DNA of 64,000 nucleotides from Desulfonatronovibrio magnus (GCF_000934755.1 NZ_JYNP01000024.1:1-64000), one strand, 5' to 3'. Positions 1 to 9,885 are shown, numbered from the stretch's first letter. Numbers and translations: made by a program. Notes: a model not told the origin generated them from the letters alone.

Positions 1-25
1 CGTTGAATACACGCAGTGTAGGCGC

Positions 26-150
26 AGCCATTCAACTGGGGCGAGCGCGGCAATCCTTGTTGCGAGCGAAGCGAAGCAATCTCGTGTTAAGGCTGATTTT
101 TTAGTTATCCGCAGGCTCGGTCCCGGACCGCCCGGGTGAGGGGCTTAAAA
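26..150. repeat. Left copy of direct repeat flanking the zinc-ribbon gene
   Basis: This stretch begins AGCCATTCAAC, runs through a GAAGCGAAGCAAT segment and ends in a palindromic module (103-150, core CCGGACCGCCCGGG). The same order of motifs recurs at 1415-1528, just after the gene at 183-1406. The terminal module is the reverse complement of the palindromic repeat found at 19.7, 20.1, 31.7, 32.0 and 32.1 kb. Confidence 0.6.
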
Positions 151-182
151 AGAAATAAACTATTACTTTATGTGAGCAAGTT

Positions 183-1406
183 GTGAGTGGATTTTTGATT
201 GATCATCAGTGCCCTCAATGCGGTGCACCTGCAGTATTCAAGGATACGGACAAGCTTTTCTGTTGTGATTATTGTCGAGTAAGATCTATTTTAACCAGCA
301 GAGATTATTTCAGGTATATTCTTCCTGATTCAGCCCCCCCGGACAAGGATCTCATATACTTTCCGTATTGGAGGTTTCGGGGGTGTCATTTTGCAGTCTC
401 CAGGAACAGCATTGATCACAAAATAGTGGATGTAAGCAATATGGCAACCAATGCTCAAGATTTTCCCATATCCCTTGGTTTGAGAACTCAGACCCAGCGT
501 TTGAAATTTATGTCATCAGGGATAAATGCCAGGTTTTTGAAGCCGGATATTTCTCTGCGCAATGTCCTGCAGGGAATGATTAGAAGGTTTAATTCCAGAA
601 GCAAAGGGCCGCAACATCTTAACAGCTTTATTGGCGATAATATCAGCATGATCTATGCACCGTACTATATCGAAAATAATATACTTATAGATGCAATACT
701 TAACCGCAAAGCAACCAGGATCGAGTTGTTTGATCTTGAAAAATACAGTATGGACCAGCCAAACTGGAGTGTTGGTTTTGTCCCTGCTCTATGTCCTTCA
801 TGTGGATGGGACCTTGATGGACGTAGAGACAGCATTGGTTTTGCCTGCCACAATTGTGAATCCATGTGGGTGCATAATGGCAGGAATTTTCAGGGAGTAA
901 GTTATGCTTGTATTGAAGCAGATGAAAATGACAATGTTGTGTATTTACCGTTTTACAGGATTGATTCTGAAGTGTCTAAAATTGAGCTGAGCACATTTGC
1001 TGATCTTATTAAAACGGCAAACCTGCCCAGAGTGAACAGAAAAGAGTTTGAAAACCAGCCATTCTATTTTTGGACACCAGCCTTTAAAATAAGGCCAAAA
1101 GAGTTACTTGGATTTGCTACCAGACTAACCTTGTCCCAGCCAGTTGTGCAGGAAAAAAAAGCCTTTCCCAAGCTTGAACCTTACCCGGTAACTTTATCCG
1201 GCATGGAGGTACAGGGATTGCTGAAGCTTATAATAGCAAATTTCAAAAACCCCAGTCTTGCAGGGGATTTAGGAAAGATTGGTATAAAAGCAAAAGAATT
1301 CAGGGTAGTATATCTTCCTTTTCATGCCAGGGGACGTGAGTTGTACCAGTATGAATACAAATTGCGCTTGAATGCCAATGTGCTTGATTATGCAAAGTAT
1401 CTTTAA
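183..1406 (+). CDS. Uncharacterised double zinc-ribbon protein
   Basis: I do not recognise the family. The 407-residue protein starts at a GTG and has two four-cysteine zinc-ribbon-like sites: C10-x2-C13 with C28-x2-C31, and C204-x2-C207 with C222-x2-C225. Between and after them a short motif of the form (I/V)Y-x-P-aromatic-aromatic occurs four times, at about residues 58, 157, 253 and 376, which suggests an internally repeated beta-rich fold with a zinc ribbon at the head of each half. There is no signal peptide or membrane segment, so it is probably cytoplasmic. It is a lone plus-strand gene converging on pilE and is flanked by about 115-bp direct repeats. Zinc binding is inferred from cysteine spacing only. 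Confidence 0.8.
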   Translation: MSGFLIDHQCPQCGAPAVFKDTDKLFCCDYCRVRSILTSRDYFRYILPDSAPPDKDLIYFPYWRFRGCHFAVSRNSIDHKIVDVSNMATNAQDFPISLGLRTQTQRLKFMSSGINARFLKPDISLRNVLQGMIRRFNSRSKGPQHLNSFIGDNISMIYAPYYIENNILIDAILNRKATRIELFDLEKYSMDQPNWSVGFVPALCPSCGWDLDGRRDSIGFACHNCESMWVHNGRNFQGVSYACIEADENDNVVYLPFYRIDSEVSKIELSTFADLIKTANLPRVNRKEFENQPFYFWTPAFKIRPKELLGFATRLTLSQPVVQEKKAFPKLEPYPVTLSGMEVQGLLKLIIANFKNPSLAGDLGKIGIKAKEFRVVYLPFHARGRELYQYEYKLRLNANVLDYAKYL

Positions 1407-1414
1407 TGCATGAT

Positions 1415-1528
1415 AGCCATTCAACCAGGGGAGCGTGGTAACCCGTGCTTCGAGCAAAGCAATTTTGTGTTGGGGCATCTCAAGTTACTTGCAGGTTGGT
1501 CACGGGCCGCCTGGGTGAAGCGCTTACA
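1415..1528. repeat. Right copy of direct repeat flanking the zinc-ribbon gene
   Basis: This matches 26-150 in order and orientation: AGCCATTCAAC, then a CGAGCAAAGCAAT segment, then a degenerate palindromic module at 1483-1528 (AGTTACTTGCAGG to GAAGCGCTTAC). It lies between the convergent zinc-ribbon and pilE genes. Confidence 0.55.
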
Positions 1529-1607
1529 ATACAGTAAAAATTACAGGTTTAGTTCAAATGGAATACTTGTGACCTGAACATTAATATAAAAAGAATGTTA
1601 CAATAGA

Positions 1608-2033
1608 TCACCAGCAGTTGGAGGACGGACCGGAGGATCTTCTCCCCAAATGATCGATTGTGAAGAATTGACAATCAGAATCGCCTGCCTGCTCATTCTG
1701 GGCATCAGCCCTTACGATAAAACCCCTTGCCCAGGGGTTGTCTTCATTATCTGGACGTTCCGGAAAGCTAAGTAAGTAGTAACCTCTTTCAGAGGTCTCA
1801 TGTATCAAGTCATTGGCACCATCACCAATAGTTGCCCCGACATAAGTATTGTTGTTGGTAAAAAAGCGCTCCATTTTTTGGGCGGCTTCCAGTAGTGCTA
1901 CTTGTGCGTCTGCTCTTCGTGCCTTTGTAATATGGTTTGTGAAAGCTGGTATAGCAATGGATGCCAAGATTCCAAGCAGTGCAACTACTATCAAAACTTC
2001 AATCAAAGTGAATCCCGTCTTTGTTTTAGTCAT
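1608..2033 (-). CDS. pilE: Type IV pilin-like protein PilE
   Basis: This 141-residue prepilin has a short leader ending in Gly before F-T-L-I-E-V-L-I-V-V, with Glu at mature position +5, followed by the hydrophobic N-terminal helix. The next part (KARRADAQVALLEAAQKMERFF) is typical of PilE-type minor pilins. The C-terminus has two cysteines (DCQFF and NCW) that could form the usual C-terminal disulfide loop. In type IVa systems such proteins are processed by PilD and sit in or prime the pilus fibre. The gene is the last of the minor-pilin cluster and starts 10 bp after the pilY1 stop. The major pilin PilA, the PilB/T ATPases and PilQ are not in this window. Confidence 0.9.
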   Translation of the reverse strand: MTKTKTGFTLIEVLIVVALLGILASIAIPAFTNHITKARRADAQVALLEAAQKMERFFTNNNTYVGATIGDGANDLIHETSERGYYLLSFPERPDNEDNPWARGFIVRADAQNEQAGDSDCQFFTIDHLGRRSSGPSSNCW

Positions 2034-2043
2034 ATTTTATACC

Positions 2044-5000
2044 TTATCTGAGTTGTCGCCAAGATTGTCGTCCTGCTGATGCTGCATCTCCGGGGTTATT
2101 GACTATAGTTTCAACATCCCCGCTTGAGCTGCTTAAGTATTTTATTTCAAAGATGGGTGTATCAATTATTGTTGGGGGTGTGAGTATACCCCCACCACCA
2201 TTTGGTTTTATTGCGCTGGGGGGAATTGTCATTTCAATATTGTTAATGGTGACAGTTAGCATATCTTCAACAGTAAACATTCTGTCTGAGTTTAAATCAA
2301 AAGGAGGGTAGTCAAGTCTGGCACCGGTCAGGGCGTCAAGCTCCATAAGCCAGCTTGAGCCACCAAAATCACAAGGGATATCTGAAGGAATCATAGTAAC
2401 GAAAATTAAACGCCCCTTTTGTATAATGGCAGAGTGAACAACCATCTCACCTTGTTTACCGTAAACAGGGGAAATTAAATCCATGTACCAACCATGTCTT
2501 ATAGGGTTTTCATTTTCATCGGAGTCATCTGTGTAGTTTACGTCTTCATTAGTGCTCATTCGCAGAGAAACACCTAAATCGCTTTCAAATAACTCAGCAA
2601 TTATTGCTTGTTCCTGGAGATTTCCTTTTTCATCATTTCGGTCAACACTTGTTATGGAACTGCCAGTGTCACGCAGAGCGTAAAAGGTTGAATGTTGATC
2701 AATATTTAAAATATTGTCGCCAGTTTCAAAAAATTTTCCTGTACCAAAATAAACCATTACCCCCCCATCCGGGTGCCTTCCTACAGATGGTCTTGCTGTA
2801 ATAGGTTGAGGCTGCCCGTCTTGATTAAGAGCAGTATATAGAGGATCACCATTGAAATCTACTTTCCAGTTATTAATATTATTACCTGTAAAGTCAAATC
2901 TCCACATATTTCCGTGCAGATCCCCGGCATAAACATAATCTGTAATTCGATCGTTATCTTTATCTACAGGAATTGGAGATGACAGCCCGTTTGGATTATT
3001 TAGATCTCCTGCAGAAGTTTCAATTTTTTTGAGCTTTTCTCCGCTTTCAAGGTCTAATATGAAAAGTTTTGCAGATCCATCTTTACTGTTATATCCATTA
3101 CCGAAAATGGCAACCCAATGATTTGTTTTCAATCTTGCAATGGTTGGCTGCCCAATTGTGTATCCCAAGTCTTCATGCGCGAACTCCCAAAGCACATTTT
3201 GTTCAGAAAAATCATCCGGATCTGTTATATCCAAAGCAAAAACAGACTTACCACCAGCCCCGGTTGAGCCTACAAGTACTGTTCGCCACTGCTTGCCTAT
3301 GCTAGGGTTTACTTCAATATATGCATCTCCCACTCTGGGCGGGCCATCAACAAAATATAAGTGACTATAGCCTGGATCGGTCAATTCCAAAAGGTTGGGA
3401 ATTACTTCATTGGGGATAAATGCAAACATTTCATGACCATCCGATGCCCTGAAAGCATGTAGCATTCCATCATTGGCACCAACATATATCATGGGGGTCC
3501 TGTCTCTAACGCTGCTTAGAAACTGATTATATGCACCTTCTATATGTTCATCTTCAGTAAAACCTTCAGGAATAGACTCAATATTATAACCGAAGTTAGC
3601 TGTCCTGACAAATGCAGGGTTCGAATTTACAATGTCTCCTAACAGAGAATTTCTGTTCCGAAAAGTGCCGTTATTCTGCTCTTCATAGCTTTGATTTCCA
3701 CGAATATAGTCTAATACATCACTACTGCCAATGGCGATTTTTTGATCTTCATTTAGTTCTGACCATAGAAACTCAATGCCTTGATCTTGAGCTTCTGGGT
3801 TATACGTATATATTTTTCTACCAGGGTATGAGATCAAGCTGCCAGCTTCCCACTCAGGTTCATCAATACTGCCATCCATACGAATAGGATAAGCAATTAA
3901 CTCTCCTGACCAATCATCAGTTTTAAACCTCGCCTGATAAATGTATGTGTCTGAATCAATCCTGGATGAGTTGGCCACAACTGATGCAGCAGATCCGGTT
4001 GTTTCAACAACATCAATGAATACATCTTCCAGGTCCTGAGCTAATTTAGCTGGATCAATGGCAAAGTAGTAGTTATCAGGCAAGCCGTCACCTTGGGAAT
4101 CCCAGGAAGATTGATCAGAAGGAAAGCTTTTCTTTTTGTTGTATCCGCCCCATTTGGCGGCATAATAAAGAGGTGTCTGCAAAAGATCACCTGTAGATGA
4201 CCCGAGATCATAGGTAACAGCAGTTGCAGGATCTCCCATATTACAGTTGTTGCAGGAAAGAACGCCTGTTGGATCCGTATAACTGTAGCCATTAATGCCG
4301 GAGTGGGCGTGGTATCCATCCTGCGTGGTGCCGCTTATAATATATCCAAAAGCTAATTCTCTGGTAGATGATTGAGCAAAGACCTCAGTGGTTACGGTAA
4401 TTTCAGCGCTGGAAATTTGGTAGGACAAAATTCCGTTCATATCCATATCATAATCACCACCCCATTCAGCTGCTTCCCAGTTAATCAGAAACTTACCAGT
4501 CCCGGCAGCAATATCCTGATCAACTATCTTAAAGTCTACAAGGCCGCATCTGCCATTATCATCGATGTTTTCGCAGGCAGGAAGAATCTGGACTGCAGTT
4601 TCGGTCTGGTTTGGAAGAGGAATGTTGATGGTTGGTACAGCTGGAGCCATTTCTACAGCATAGGTTTTGGCCTGAATATCAACAGTATTCCCTTGGGAAT
4701 CGACCAAATCGGACCTCAGGCTTTGCGTATATGCATAATGAGAAAGCCCTGCAATATGAAAAGTGCCCTGCTGGCTTGGTGCCTCAGGGCATAGACCCTG
4801 AGTTTGTCCAAGGTTGGCAATGCTTTTTGGAGTACAAAGTCGGTCGTTTGTGCCGGTTCCAAATTCACCTACAAACCACGATTGGTTGTGAATCCCTTCC
4901 CCCTGTCCCACAACATCTGTGAGTTGACTTATGGAGCTTGCACCAATATCGCTCAAGCCGCCAAACTGATCATGATCATAAGATGGTATACTGGCATTTA

Positions 5001-6687
5001 TGGCAATGATGCTAAGAGGGGCACACCAAGTTTCTGTACATAGAGGATCATCCCAGTCAGCACTTGTTAAATCAGGTATTTTGTCATCACCTGACACTTT
5101 GAAATCAGGGTAGGGCTCATTAGTACTGGAAAAGTAACGTAGAGTTTCAAGAAACATTTCAGACATGGGATTGCCCCAGTTTGTACATCTGCCGTCTGTG
5201 AAGGTTTTCAGACCAAAAGGGCAGTGGTCGCCTGAGCTTGATTCATAAGTTCCATCATTATGGCTATATCCATAAATGCGCATCAGATTAAGCGATCCAA
5301 TGATACTTCCTTGAGCTGCTTCTTTGAAAGTGCCATCAGTCGAGATATTTACTTCATCTTCTAATTTGGAAGTATTTTTTCTTAGAACACCACCAGACTT
5401 GTTTCTGGAATAGCTGCCAGTCAAAAGTCCAAAGTGCAATCTACCGTCATCCCCGTAATGCTGGAGCAAGCCAATGGGTTTGTAGTTTCCATCGGGGTAT
5501 TGCTTGCAGCGCTCTGCGCCAATTAAACCATCTACACAGACTTCAACCCTTGCATTATAGTCATTTATGCCTAAGCCAACATCACTCTTATCAGGATTAT
5601 CAGAGTTTGCAGGAATCCCGGTAAAGCTATAAGCATTTCCATTGCTGAAATTTATACCTCCAACCCGCATTTCATTGTGTCCGGTACGATCCTTTTCGTC
5701 GCTCCAGCGACATTGCCAGCGTTCATTGGCTGTCCAGAGACTGTAGTTTCCGCTGGCCACACGAATGAGCGGAGGATCGGTGACATTTTGAGACCATGTG
5801 GTGCTCGATACCGTAGTATTACAGAAGCTTATTCCTTGCCGGGACTCGTTTATGATTTTCCAGTCATTATATGAGTTATTGTCTATCCCACTGCTATTGG
5901 TTACCTGAACACTAATCTCTCCACTGCCAGTACTGAAAGATATAATAACGCCTTCCATCCAAACAGTGTCCGGTGAACCTTGACTTCTTATGATTACCTG
6001 ATCTCCGACTTGAGCATCTTCTGCTGAATTCCATCCCGTGCTGAATGTTTTCCGATCTCCGCTGTCATTACGAGAACCAGCAGGAACTGACAGTGAAGTG
6101 CTACTCGTTGTTTCAGTTGCAGAAGGCAAAGAAAAAGGGGTGAGTTTGTTTATATCATCTCCATCATAGTACCGTACCCAACTGTGGGCGTCATTGGGAA
6201 GGTAGGTCCGCTCAAGCACAGTTTCATCCGGTGCATCAAGTGATCTGTATCCGCCATATAGAATTTTGCGAATGATATCGATTCTGGCCATGGAAATATA
6301 ATTAAGAAAATTGCCGCTCCAGTTATCATTGCAATACTTATCAGAGGTTTTAGACTCAGGAACAAAAAGGCCTTTGCTGTTATCATAGTTATAGCATTTG
6401 TAAGAATCAAAATAGCCGTAGTAATTTATATCATGGTTGTAAGTTCGTTCTGCTGCTCCATCGCCTGTGAGGTCTGCATAATCAGGGTAAGCCTCAAAAT
6501 ATAGCTGATGGTCATTAGACATGGTCAACATGACTTGGGGTGTGACTGATTGTCTGACAAGGAGTGGGACCTGGGAAATATTCATAGCAATTGCAATGTT
6601 TGCAAAATATAGGATCAAAAGAATGAAGATTATGAGTAAGGAAAACATTCTTGGGGATAGTTTTTCTTTCAATAGATATTCTTTCAT
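2044..6687 (-). CDS. pilY1: PilY1-type pilus tip/adhesin protein
   Basis: This very large exported protein has about 1547 residues from the preferred ATG at 6687, which is preceded by AAGAAG; a longer frame reaches 6741. An N-terminal hydrophobic signal segment is followed by the region typical of PilY1/PilC N-termini (tandem Tyr/Asp-rich YEAYPDYADLTGDG). The C-terminal half, from about residue 1020 (GDIVNSNP, then MIYVGANDGMLHAF), is the PilY1 beta-propeller. A DKDNDRITD loop near residue 1245 fits the calcium-binding loop that controls pilus retraction in known PilY1 proteins. No clear von Willebrand A metal site is visible near the N-terminus. It probably caps or presents the minor-pilin complex at the pilus tip, and it lies between pilX and pilE. 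Confidence 0.93.
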   Translation of the reverse strand: MKEYLLKEKLSPRMFSLLIIFILLILYFANIAIAMNISQVPLLVRQSVTPQVMLTMSNDHQLYFEAYPDYADLTGDGAAERTYNHDINYYGYFDSYKCYNYDNSKGLFVPESKTSDKYCNDNWSGNFLNYISMARIDIIRKILYGGYRSLDAPDETVLERTYLPNDAHSWVRYYDGDDINKLTPFSLPSATETTSSTSLSVPAGSRNDSGDRKTFSTGWNSAEDAQVGDQVIIRSQGSPDTVWMEGVIISFSTGSGEISVQVTNSSGIDNNSYNDWKIINESRQGISFCNTTVSSTTWSQNVTDPPLIRVASGNYSLWTANERWQCRWSDEKDRTGHNEMRVGGINFSNGNAYSFTGIPANSDNPDKSDVGLGINDYNARVEVCVDGLIGAERCKQYPDGNYKPIGLLQHYGDDGRLHFGLLTGSYSRNKSGGVLRKNTSKLEDEVNISTDGTFKEAAQGSIIGSLNLMRIYGYSHNDGTYESSSGDHCPFGLKTFTDGRCTNWGNPMSEMFLETLRYFSSTNEPYPDFKVSGDDKIPDLTSADWDDPLCTETWCAPLSIIAINASIPSYDHDQFGGLSDIGASSISQLTDVVGQGEGIHNQSWFVGEFGTGTNDRLCTPKSIANLGQTQGLCPEAPSQQGTFHIAGLSHYAYTQSLRSDLVDSQGNTVDIQAKTYAVEMAPAVPTINIPLPNQTETAVQILPACENIDDNGRCGLVDFKIVDQDIAAGTGKFLINWEAAEWGGDYDMDMNGILSYQISSAEITVTTEVFAQSSTRELAFGYIISGTTQDGYHAHSGINGYSYTDPTGVLSCNNCNMGDPATAVTYDLGSSTGDLLQTPLYYAAKWGGYNKKKSFPSDQSSWDSQGDGLPDNYYFAIDPAKLAQDLEDVFIDVVETTGSAASVVANSSRIDSDTYIYQARFKTDDWSGELIAYPIRMDGSIDEPEWEAGSLISYPGRKIYTYNPEAQDQGIEFLWSELNEDQKIAIGSSDVLDYIRGNQSYEEQNNGTFRNRNSLLGDIVNSNPAFVRTANFGYNIESIPEGFTEDEHIEGAYNQFLSSVRDRTPMIYVGANDGMLHAFRASDGHEMFAFIPNEVIPNLLELTDPGYSHLYFVDGPPRVGDAYIEVNPSIGKQWRTVLVGSTGAGGKSVFALDITDPDDFSEQNVLWEFAHEDLGYTIGQPTIARLKTNHWVAIFGNGYNSKDGSAKLFILDLESGEKLKKIETSAGDLNNPNGLSSPIPVDKDNDRITDYVYAGDLHGNMWRFDFTGNNINNWKVDFNGDPLYTALNQDGQPQPITARPSVGRHPDGGVMVYFGTGKFFETGDNILNIDQHSTFYALRDTGSSITSVDRNDEKGNLQEQAIIAELFESDLGVSLRMSTNEDVNYTDDSDENENPIRHGWYMDLISPVYGKQGEMVVHSAIIQKGRLIFVTMIPSDIPCDFGGSSWLMELDALTGARLDYPPFDLNSDRMFTVEDMLTVTINNIEMTIPPSAIKPNGGGGILTPPTIIDTPIFEIKYLSSSSGDVETIVNNPGDAASAGRQSWRQLR

Positions 6688-6862
6688 AATTAAACTTCTT
6701 GCTATTTGTATTCCGTTGTTAAAACAAATTAAAATGATCATTAATTCCAGTTTTATGGACTTTCCCTAACAACTTGTGAAAGGGTGGATAATGCTTTCAT
6801 AAAAAATAGCTAACTGCTGTTATCTTTTTATATAACTTGCAACTCAACTTTTTGCTTACATA

Positions 6863-6879
6863 TCAGTGTCAGACACTGA
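6863..6879. promoter_or_regulatory. Perfect 17-bp palindrome between pilX and pilY1
   Basis: TCAGTGTC-A-GACACTGA is an exact 8-bp inverted repeat around one base. It lies 45 bp beyond the pilX stop and about 180 bp before the pilY1 start. It could be an operator or a remnant of a repeat; a related GGTCTGACACC string occurs near 11.52 kb upstream of another stretch. It has no T-tract, so a terminator is unlikely. Confidence 0.3.
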
Positions 6880-6924
6880 AGTGATTAGCTAATTAAGAGG
6901 AAAAAAATAAAATTTTTGGCTGGA

Positions 6925-7443
6925 TTACCTTTTATAAGTTGTTTGTAATATTATTACAGTGCTTTTTCGACCACCGGATGCTTTTGCTGTAATTCTATAC
7001 ATCCCAGTATCCGGTATAGGTTCATCTGCTGCAAGACTATCAGTTTCACCAGGTACTGGAGGGAGTTCCTCAATTATATAGTGAGGCTTAGCAGAGAGAC
7101 CTTGGAGGCTTGTTGTAAAAATACGCGCATCAGTATTCCATACAGCATTATCAATTTGCCATAATTCAGGATCAGGCTGAAATAATCCGTTAGAGTTGTC
7201 AAACTCTGGCAAGGAGACAACCTCAAGAAGGCTCTCTCCTTCACGCAGCGCTGCTTCTGCAGCCTGGAAAGCCAGGTCACGATCTCTTAATCCGCTTGCC
7301 ATTCTTTCTTCAAGGGTTGTAACCCTCATGGATACAACGGACAAAAGAGTAAGCACCATTAAGATAATGATGCCGATAACTAAGACAGTTCCGCATTCAG
7401 AGTTTTTTTCAGATACTGATAAATTTATGTCGAATTTATTCAT
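6925..7443 (-). CDS. pilX: Minor pilin assembly protein PilX
   Basis: The 172-residue protein has an N-terminal hydrophobic helix (VLVIGIIILMVLTLLSVVSM), then the PilX N-terminal signature TTLEERMASGLRDRDLAFQAAEAALREGE. The leader ends SECG before TVLV, so the canonical Glu+5 of prepilins is missing, as is common for PilX/GspK-like proteins. In type IVa pili PilX joins PilV, PilW, FimT/FimU and PilE in a priming complex that carries PilY1. It lies between pilW and pilY1, with gaps of about 275 and 237 bp that are longer than in most such operons. Confidence 0.88.
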   Translation of the reverse strand: MNKFDINLSVSEKNSECGTVLVIGIIILMVLTLLSVVSMRVTTLEERMASGLRDRDLAFQAAEAALREGESLLEVVSLPEFDNSNGLFQPDPELWQIDNAVWNTDARIFTTSLQGLSAKPHYIIEELPPVPGETDSLAADEPIPDTGMYRITAKASGGRKSTVIILQTTYKR

Positions 7444-7717
7444 TGATTATGCTCACTATTGATACTGAAAAAATTTTCCATTAGTTAGCCGCCCAAAGTC
7501 AGTCTCTTTTGCCCCCAAAATTATGATACATCCAAAAAGCTATAATATAGAGCAATGCCTGCACTCAATTTTAATACGCTGCCAGCCTTTCTAAGGCTTG
7601 TCTTATCACTCTACATTGTAACCTTAAAAGTCAGAAGTCATAAAAAAACAAAGACTTATGAAGGTTATTTTTTGCAGAGAAAGATTTCCTTCCAACATTT
7701 TGCGGGTCAATACTTGA

Positions 7718-8791
7718 TTAAGGCAATCTATTCCTTAAGCCAACAGTGGTTGTGACTATTCTTCTGATGTTTTCATCATTGAATGGTCCGAATTCCTCAT
7801 CAAGAACTTGGTACTTGGTAGCTGAATTGTTGTCTGTAGTACGAATAGGATTAGGCGATCTCATAAGTAGAGCTATTCTTACGCTGTAAACATCAGACCA
7901 GTCGTTTACCTGATCTGCTGTAATATATTCATCAATATTTCGATCGTTATCATTATCAACTCCATACATAATTTGCATCGTTTCCACTCCTTCAACAAGC
8001 TCTTCAGAGTTATCTGTTCCAACCCTGCGATAAAGTGATGGAGTGCCTGCAGGATTGTAACGAATATAGTATACGATAGTTGAGTATTTCATTATTTCTG
8101 CACCAGGACCAAATCGTTCGCTTGCAGGAGCATTGGCTCCTCCCCATGATGAAATGGCATTGCCCGGATCTCCGCTTGCGGGATGGGTGATATTTAGCGA
8201 ACCAGAAGCAACTTGAATATTCCCTGCCTGAAAAACTCTCGATTTCTCACAGTCAGAAACAAGCAATATATCACCTTGACAAATGCCGCTCACTCGATCT
8301 GTTCCATCAGAGCAGGCTTTTTCTTCCTGAGAAGTTACACTGGCAAAAAGCTGAGCAGAATTATTGTTTTTAGTAATTTTAACACTGTCGCCAATGAGGG
8401 TTCTTACAACAATGACATCAGAATTGGGTACTGTCGGAATGCCGCCAAGGTCACTTACAGAAGATCCAACATTATTGAATCCTTCAATGCCTGAGGCATC
8501 GAATTTATAGCTCCACTCATCTGGGTTTTTTAAAGTATTGGTAAGAGGTCCATGGGAAGCACAGCCTCGATAGCCTGCCTGTCTTATATTGAAAGAAAGA
8601 ATATCCAGGGCAAATCTTCCATTTTCTTGAATGCGGGAAAGTCCTTCCTGCATCCTGTAATTTGCTGTTGATGTAGTGAAGACTTGATATACACCTGTAA
8701 TAATTACCAAACTTATTACCATCCCAACAAGCAGTTCAATAATAGTGAGTCCTGCTTGGAAAGTTTTATTGTATCCAACAAATTTGAGCAT
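7718..8791 (-). CDS. pilW: Minor pilin PilW
   Basis: The 357-residue prepilin has a leader ending in AG followed by L-T-I-I-E-L-L-V-G-M, with Glu at +5 and a hydrophobic helix. The sequence after it (YRMQEGLSRIQENGRFALDILSFNIRQAGYRGC) is the conserved PilW N-terminal region; the C-terminal VYSVRIALLMRS strand motif also fits. The length matches the family. It forms part of the tip priming complex with PilX, PilV and FimT. The 5' gap to pilV is 605 bp and contains dispersed repeats, so separate transcription from pilV is possible. Confidence 0.92.
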   Translation of the reverse strand: MLKFVGYNKTFQAGLTIIELLVGMVISLVIITGVYQVFTTSTANYRMQEGLSRIQENGRFALDILSFNIRQAGYRGCASHGPLTNTLKNPDEWSYKFDASGIEGFNNVGSSVSDLGGIPTVPNSDVIVVRTLIGDSVKITKNNNSAQLFASVTSQEEKACSDGTDRVSGICQGDILLVSDCEKSRVFQAGNIQVASGSLNITHPASGDPGNAISSWGGANAPASERFGPGAEIMKYSTIVYYIRYNPAGTPSLYRRVGTDNSEELVEGVETMQIMYGVDNDNDRNIDEYITADQVNDWSDVYSVRIALLMRSPNPIRTTDNNSATKYQVLDEEFGPFNDENIRRIVTTTVGLRNRLP

Positions 8792-8887
8792 ATAATTTAC
8801 CGGCGGAAGTAATTTAGATTGTAAGGCAGTTAACTTTTGCTAACATTTTTATAAGCTTTTGGGTGTTAAAAAAATTACCAGCAATTT

Positions 8888-9215
8888 TCAAGCGTTTCAC
8901 CGGGGAAACCGGGATCGAGCATTAGAATAACAGCCCTGATAAGCGGAGTCTGCATCCTGCAGGCAATTAAAAAACAGGCGACAGAAAACCGTCTTCACAT
9001 TGAAAATCATTCCCATATTGGGAAATTGGGATAGTCCCCGCGAGGTACTATAATGAAGATTTATACTGCATTGGTTCCTTGAAGAAATATGCCTTTATGA
9101 AAAAATTAACAAAGCGAGGGACAGTCCCTGAGCCAGGCGTAAAGTAACTATCTTTGACGGAATTATTTTGGTAAATGTGCATGAATCACTTGCAAAAATG
9201 ATGTAAATCTTGAAA
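8888..9215. repeat. Composite repeat block inside the pilin cluster (copy 1 of dispersed element)
   Basis: A degenerate palindromic module (8888-8935, CACCGGGGAAACCGGGA) is followed by a GCATCCTGCAGGC hairpin segment (about 8946-9005) that also occurs at 19801-19865. Then comes copy 1 of the dispersed element, from about 9020: GGGATAGTCCCCGCGAGG, ACTGCATTGGTTCC, GCGAGGGACAGTCCC, and CTTTGACGGAA. Copies 2-4 are at 20148, 31745 and 32169. The remainder of the 605-bp pilV-pilW gap (9216-9396) is AT-rich with no recognisable gene. Confidence 0.7.
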
Positions 9216-9396
9216 AAAAATAAATATATTAATTTGTTAAAATGAAATTTTATAAATTTAGAACTTAAAAAAATGGTTTATCTGTTTTACAAATTTGGCA
9301 TGAGTGATACTTGAAAGACGATTTCACGAAAAAATTAATATATCCAGATGCTGCAAGAGAAACTTAGACTACCCGATTAATACATAAAATATATAA

Positions 9397-9885
9397 TTAT
9401 AATTGAGATTGTGTTCTGAATTCTGTCAAATCTTGTTCTTCTTCAATTTCTGATCTTGACTCGTTCCATTTTATAACAACAGTGGCAATATCTGCATTCA
9501 GGCCAATAGACACTTTTCTTAGTTGTGGTAGGTTATTTGAAAGATTGGTTATCCAATACAGTATATCATCATAGATAACTTGAGGGATTTCAGGATTATT
9601 AAGAAAATTTTCTGTGATATTGATAATATCATCGTTTTCTAAAAAATCTAGCTCAAGGTTGTAAAATTCTGCCAGTGCATGGTTTCTATTAGCTCTCATT
9701 CTATCCATAATGTCATATGAAGCAAAAGTAGCTTGTGAATATAGATATGCACTATTATTGCTTCTTAAGCTTGTTATTTGCAAACCTGCAATTGCCAATA
9801 GTCCAATTGCCAGAATTGCAAGTGAGATAAGGATCTCCACAAGGGAAAAACCATAATTTCGATTTGCTTTTTGATTAGGCATCAT
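9397..9885 (-). CDS. pilV: Minor pilin PilV
   Basis: This prepilin has a G before F-S-L-V-E-I-L-I-S-L (Glu+5) and a long hydrophobic helix (AILAIGLLAIAGLQ), then the conserved PilV segment SLRSNNSAYLYSQATFASYDIMDRMRANR. I chose the double ATG at 9885/9882, giving about 162 residues with a short leader; the frame is open up to 9915. No strong ribosome site precedes either start. It is a component of the minor-pilin priming complex. The C-terminal half is Asn- and acid-rich and poorly conserved, which is normal for PilV. Confidence 0.85.
   Translation of the reverse strand: MMPNQKANRNYGFSLVEILISLAILAIGLLAIAGLQITSLRSNNSAYLYSQATFASYDIMDRMRANRNHALAEFYNLELDFLENDDIINITENFLNNPEIPQVIYDDILYWITNLSNNLPQLRKVSIGLNADIATVVIKWNESRSEIEEEQDLTEFRTQSQL

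Noticed and set aside
4372-4794. 140-codon plus-strand frame inside pilY1
   Set aside because: It lies entirely antisense within a strong coding region, with no domain or ribosome site.
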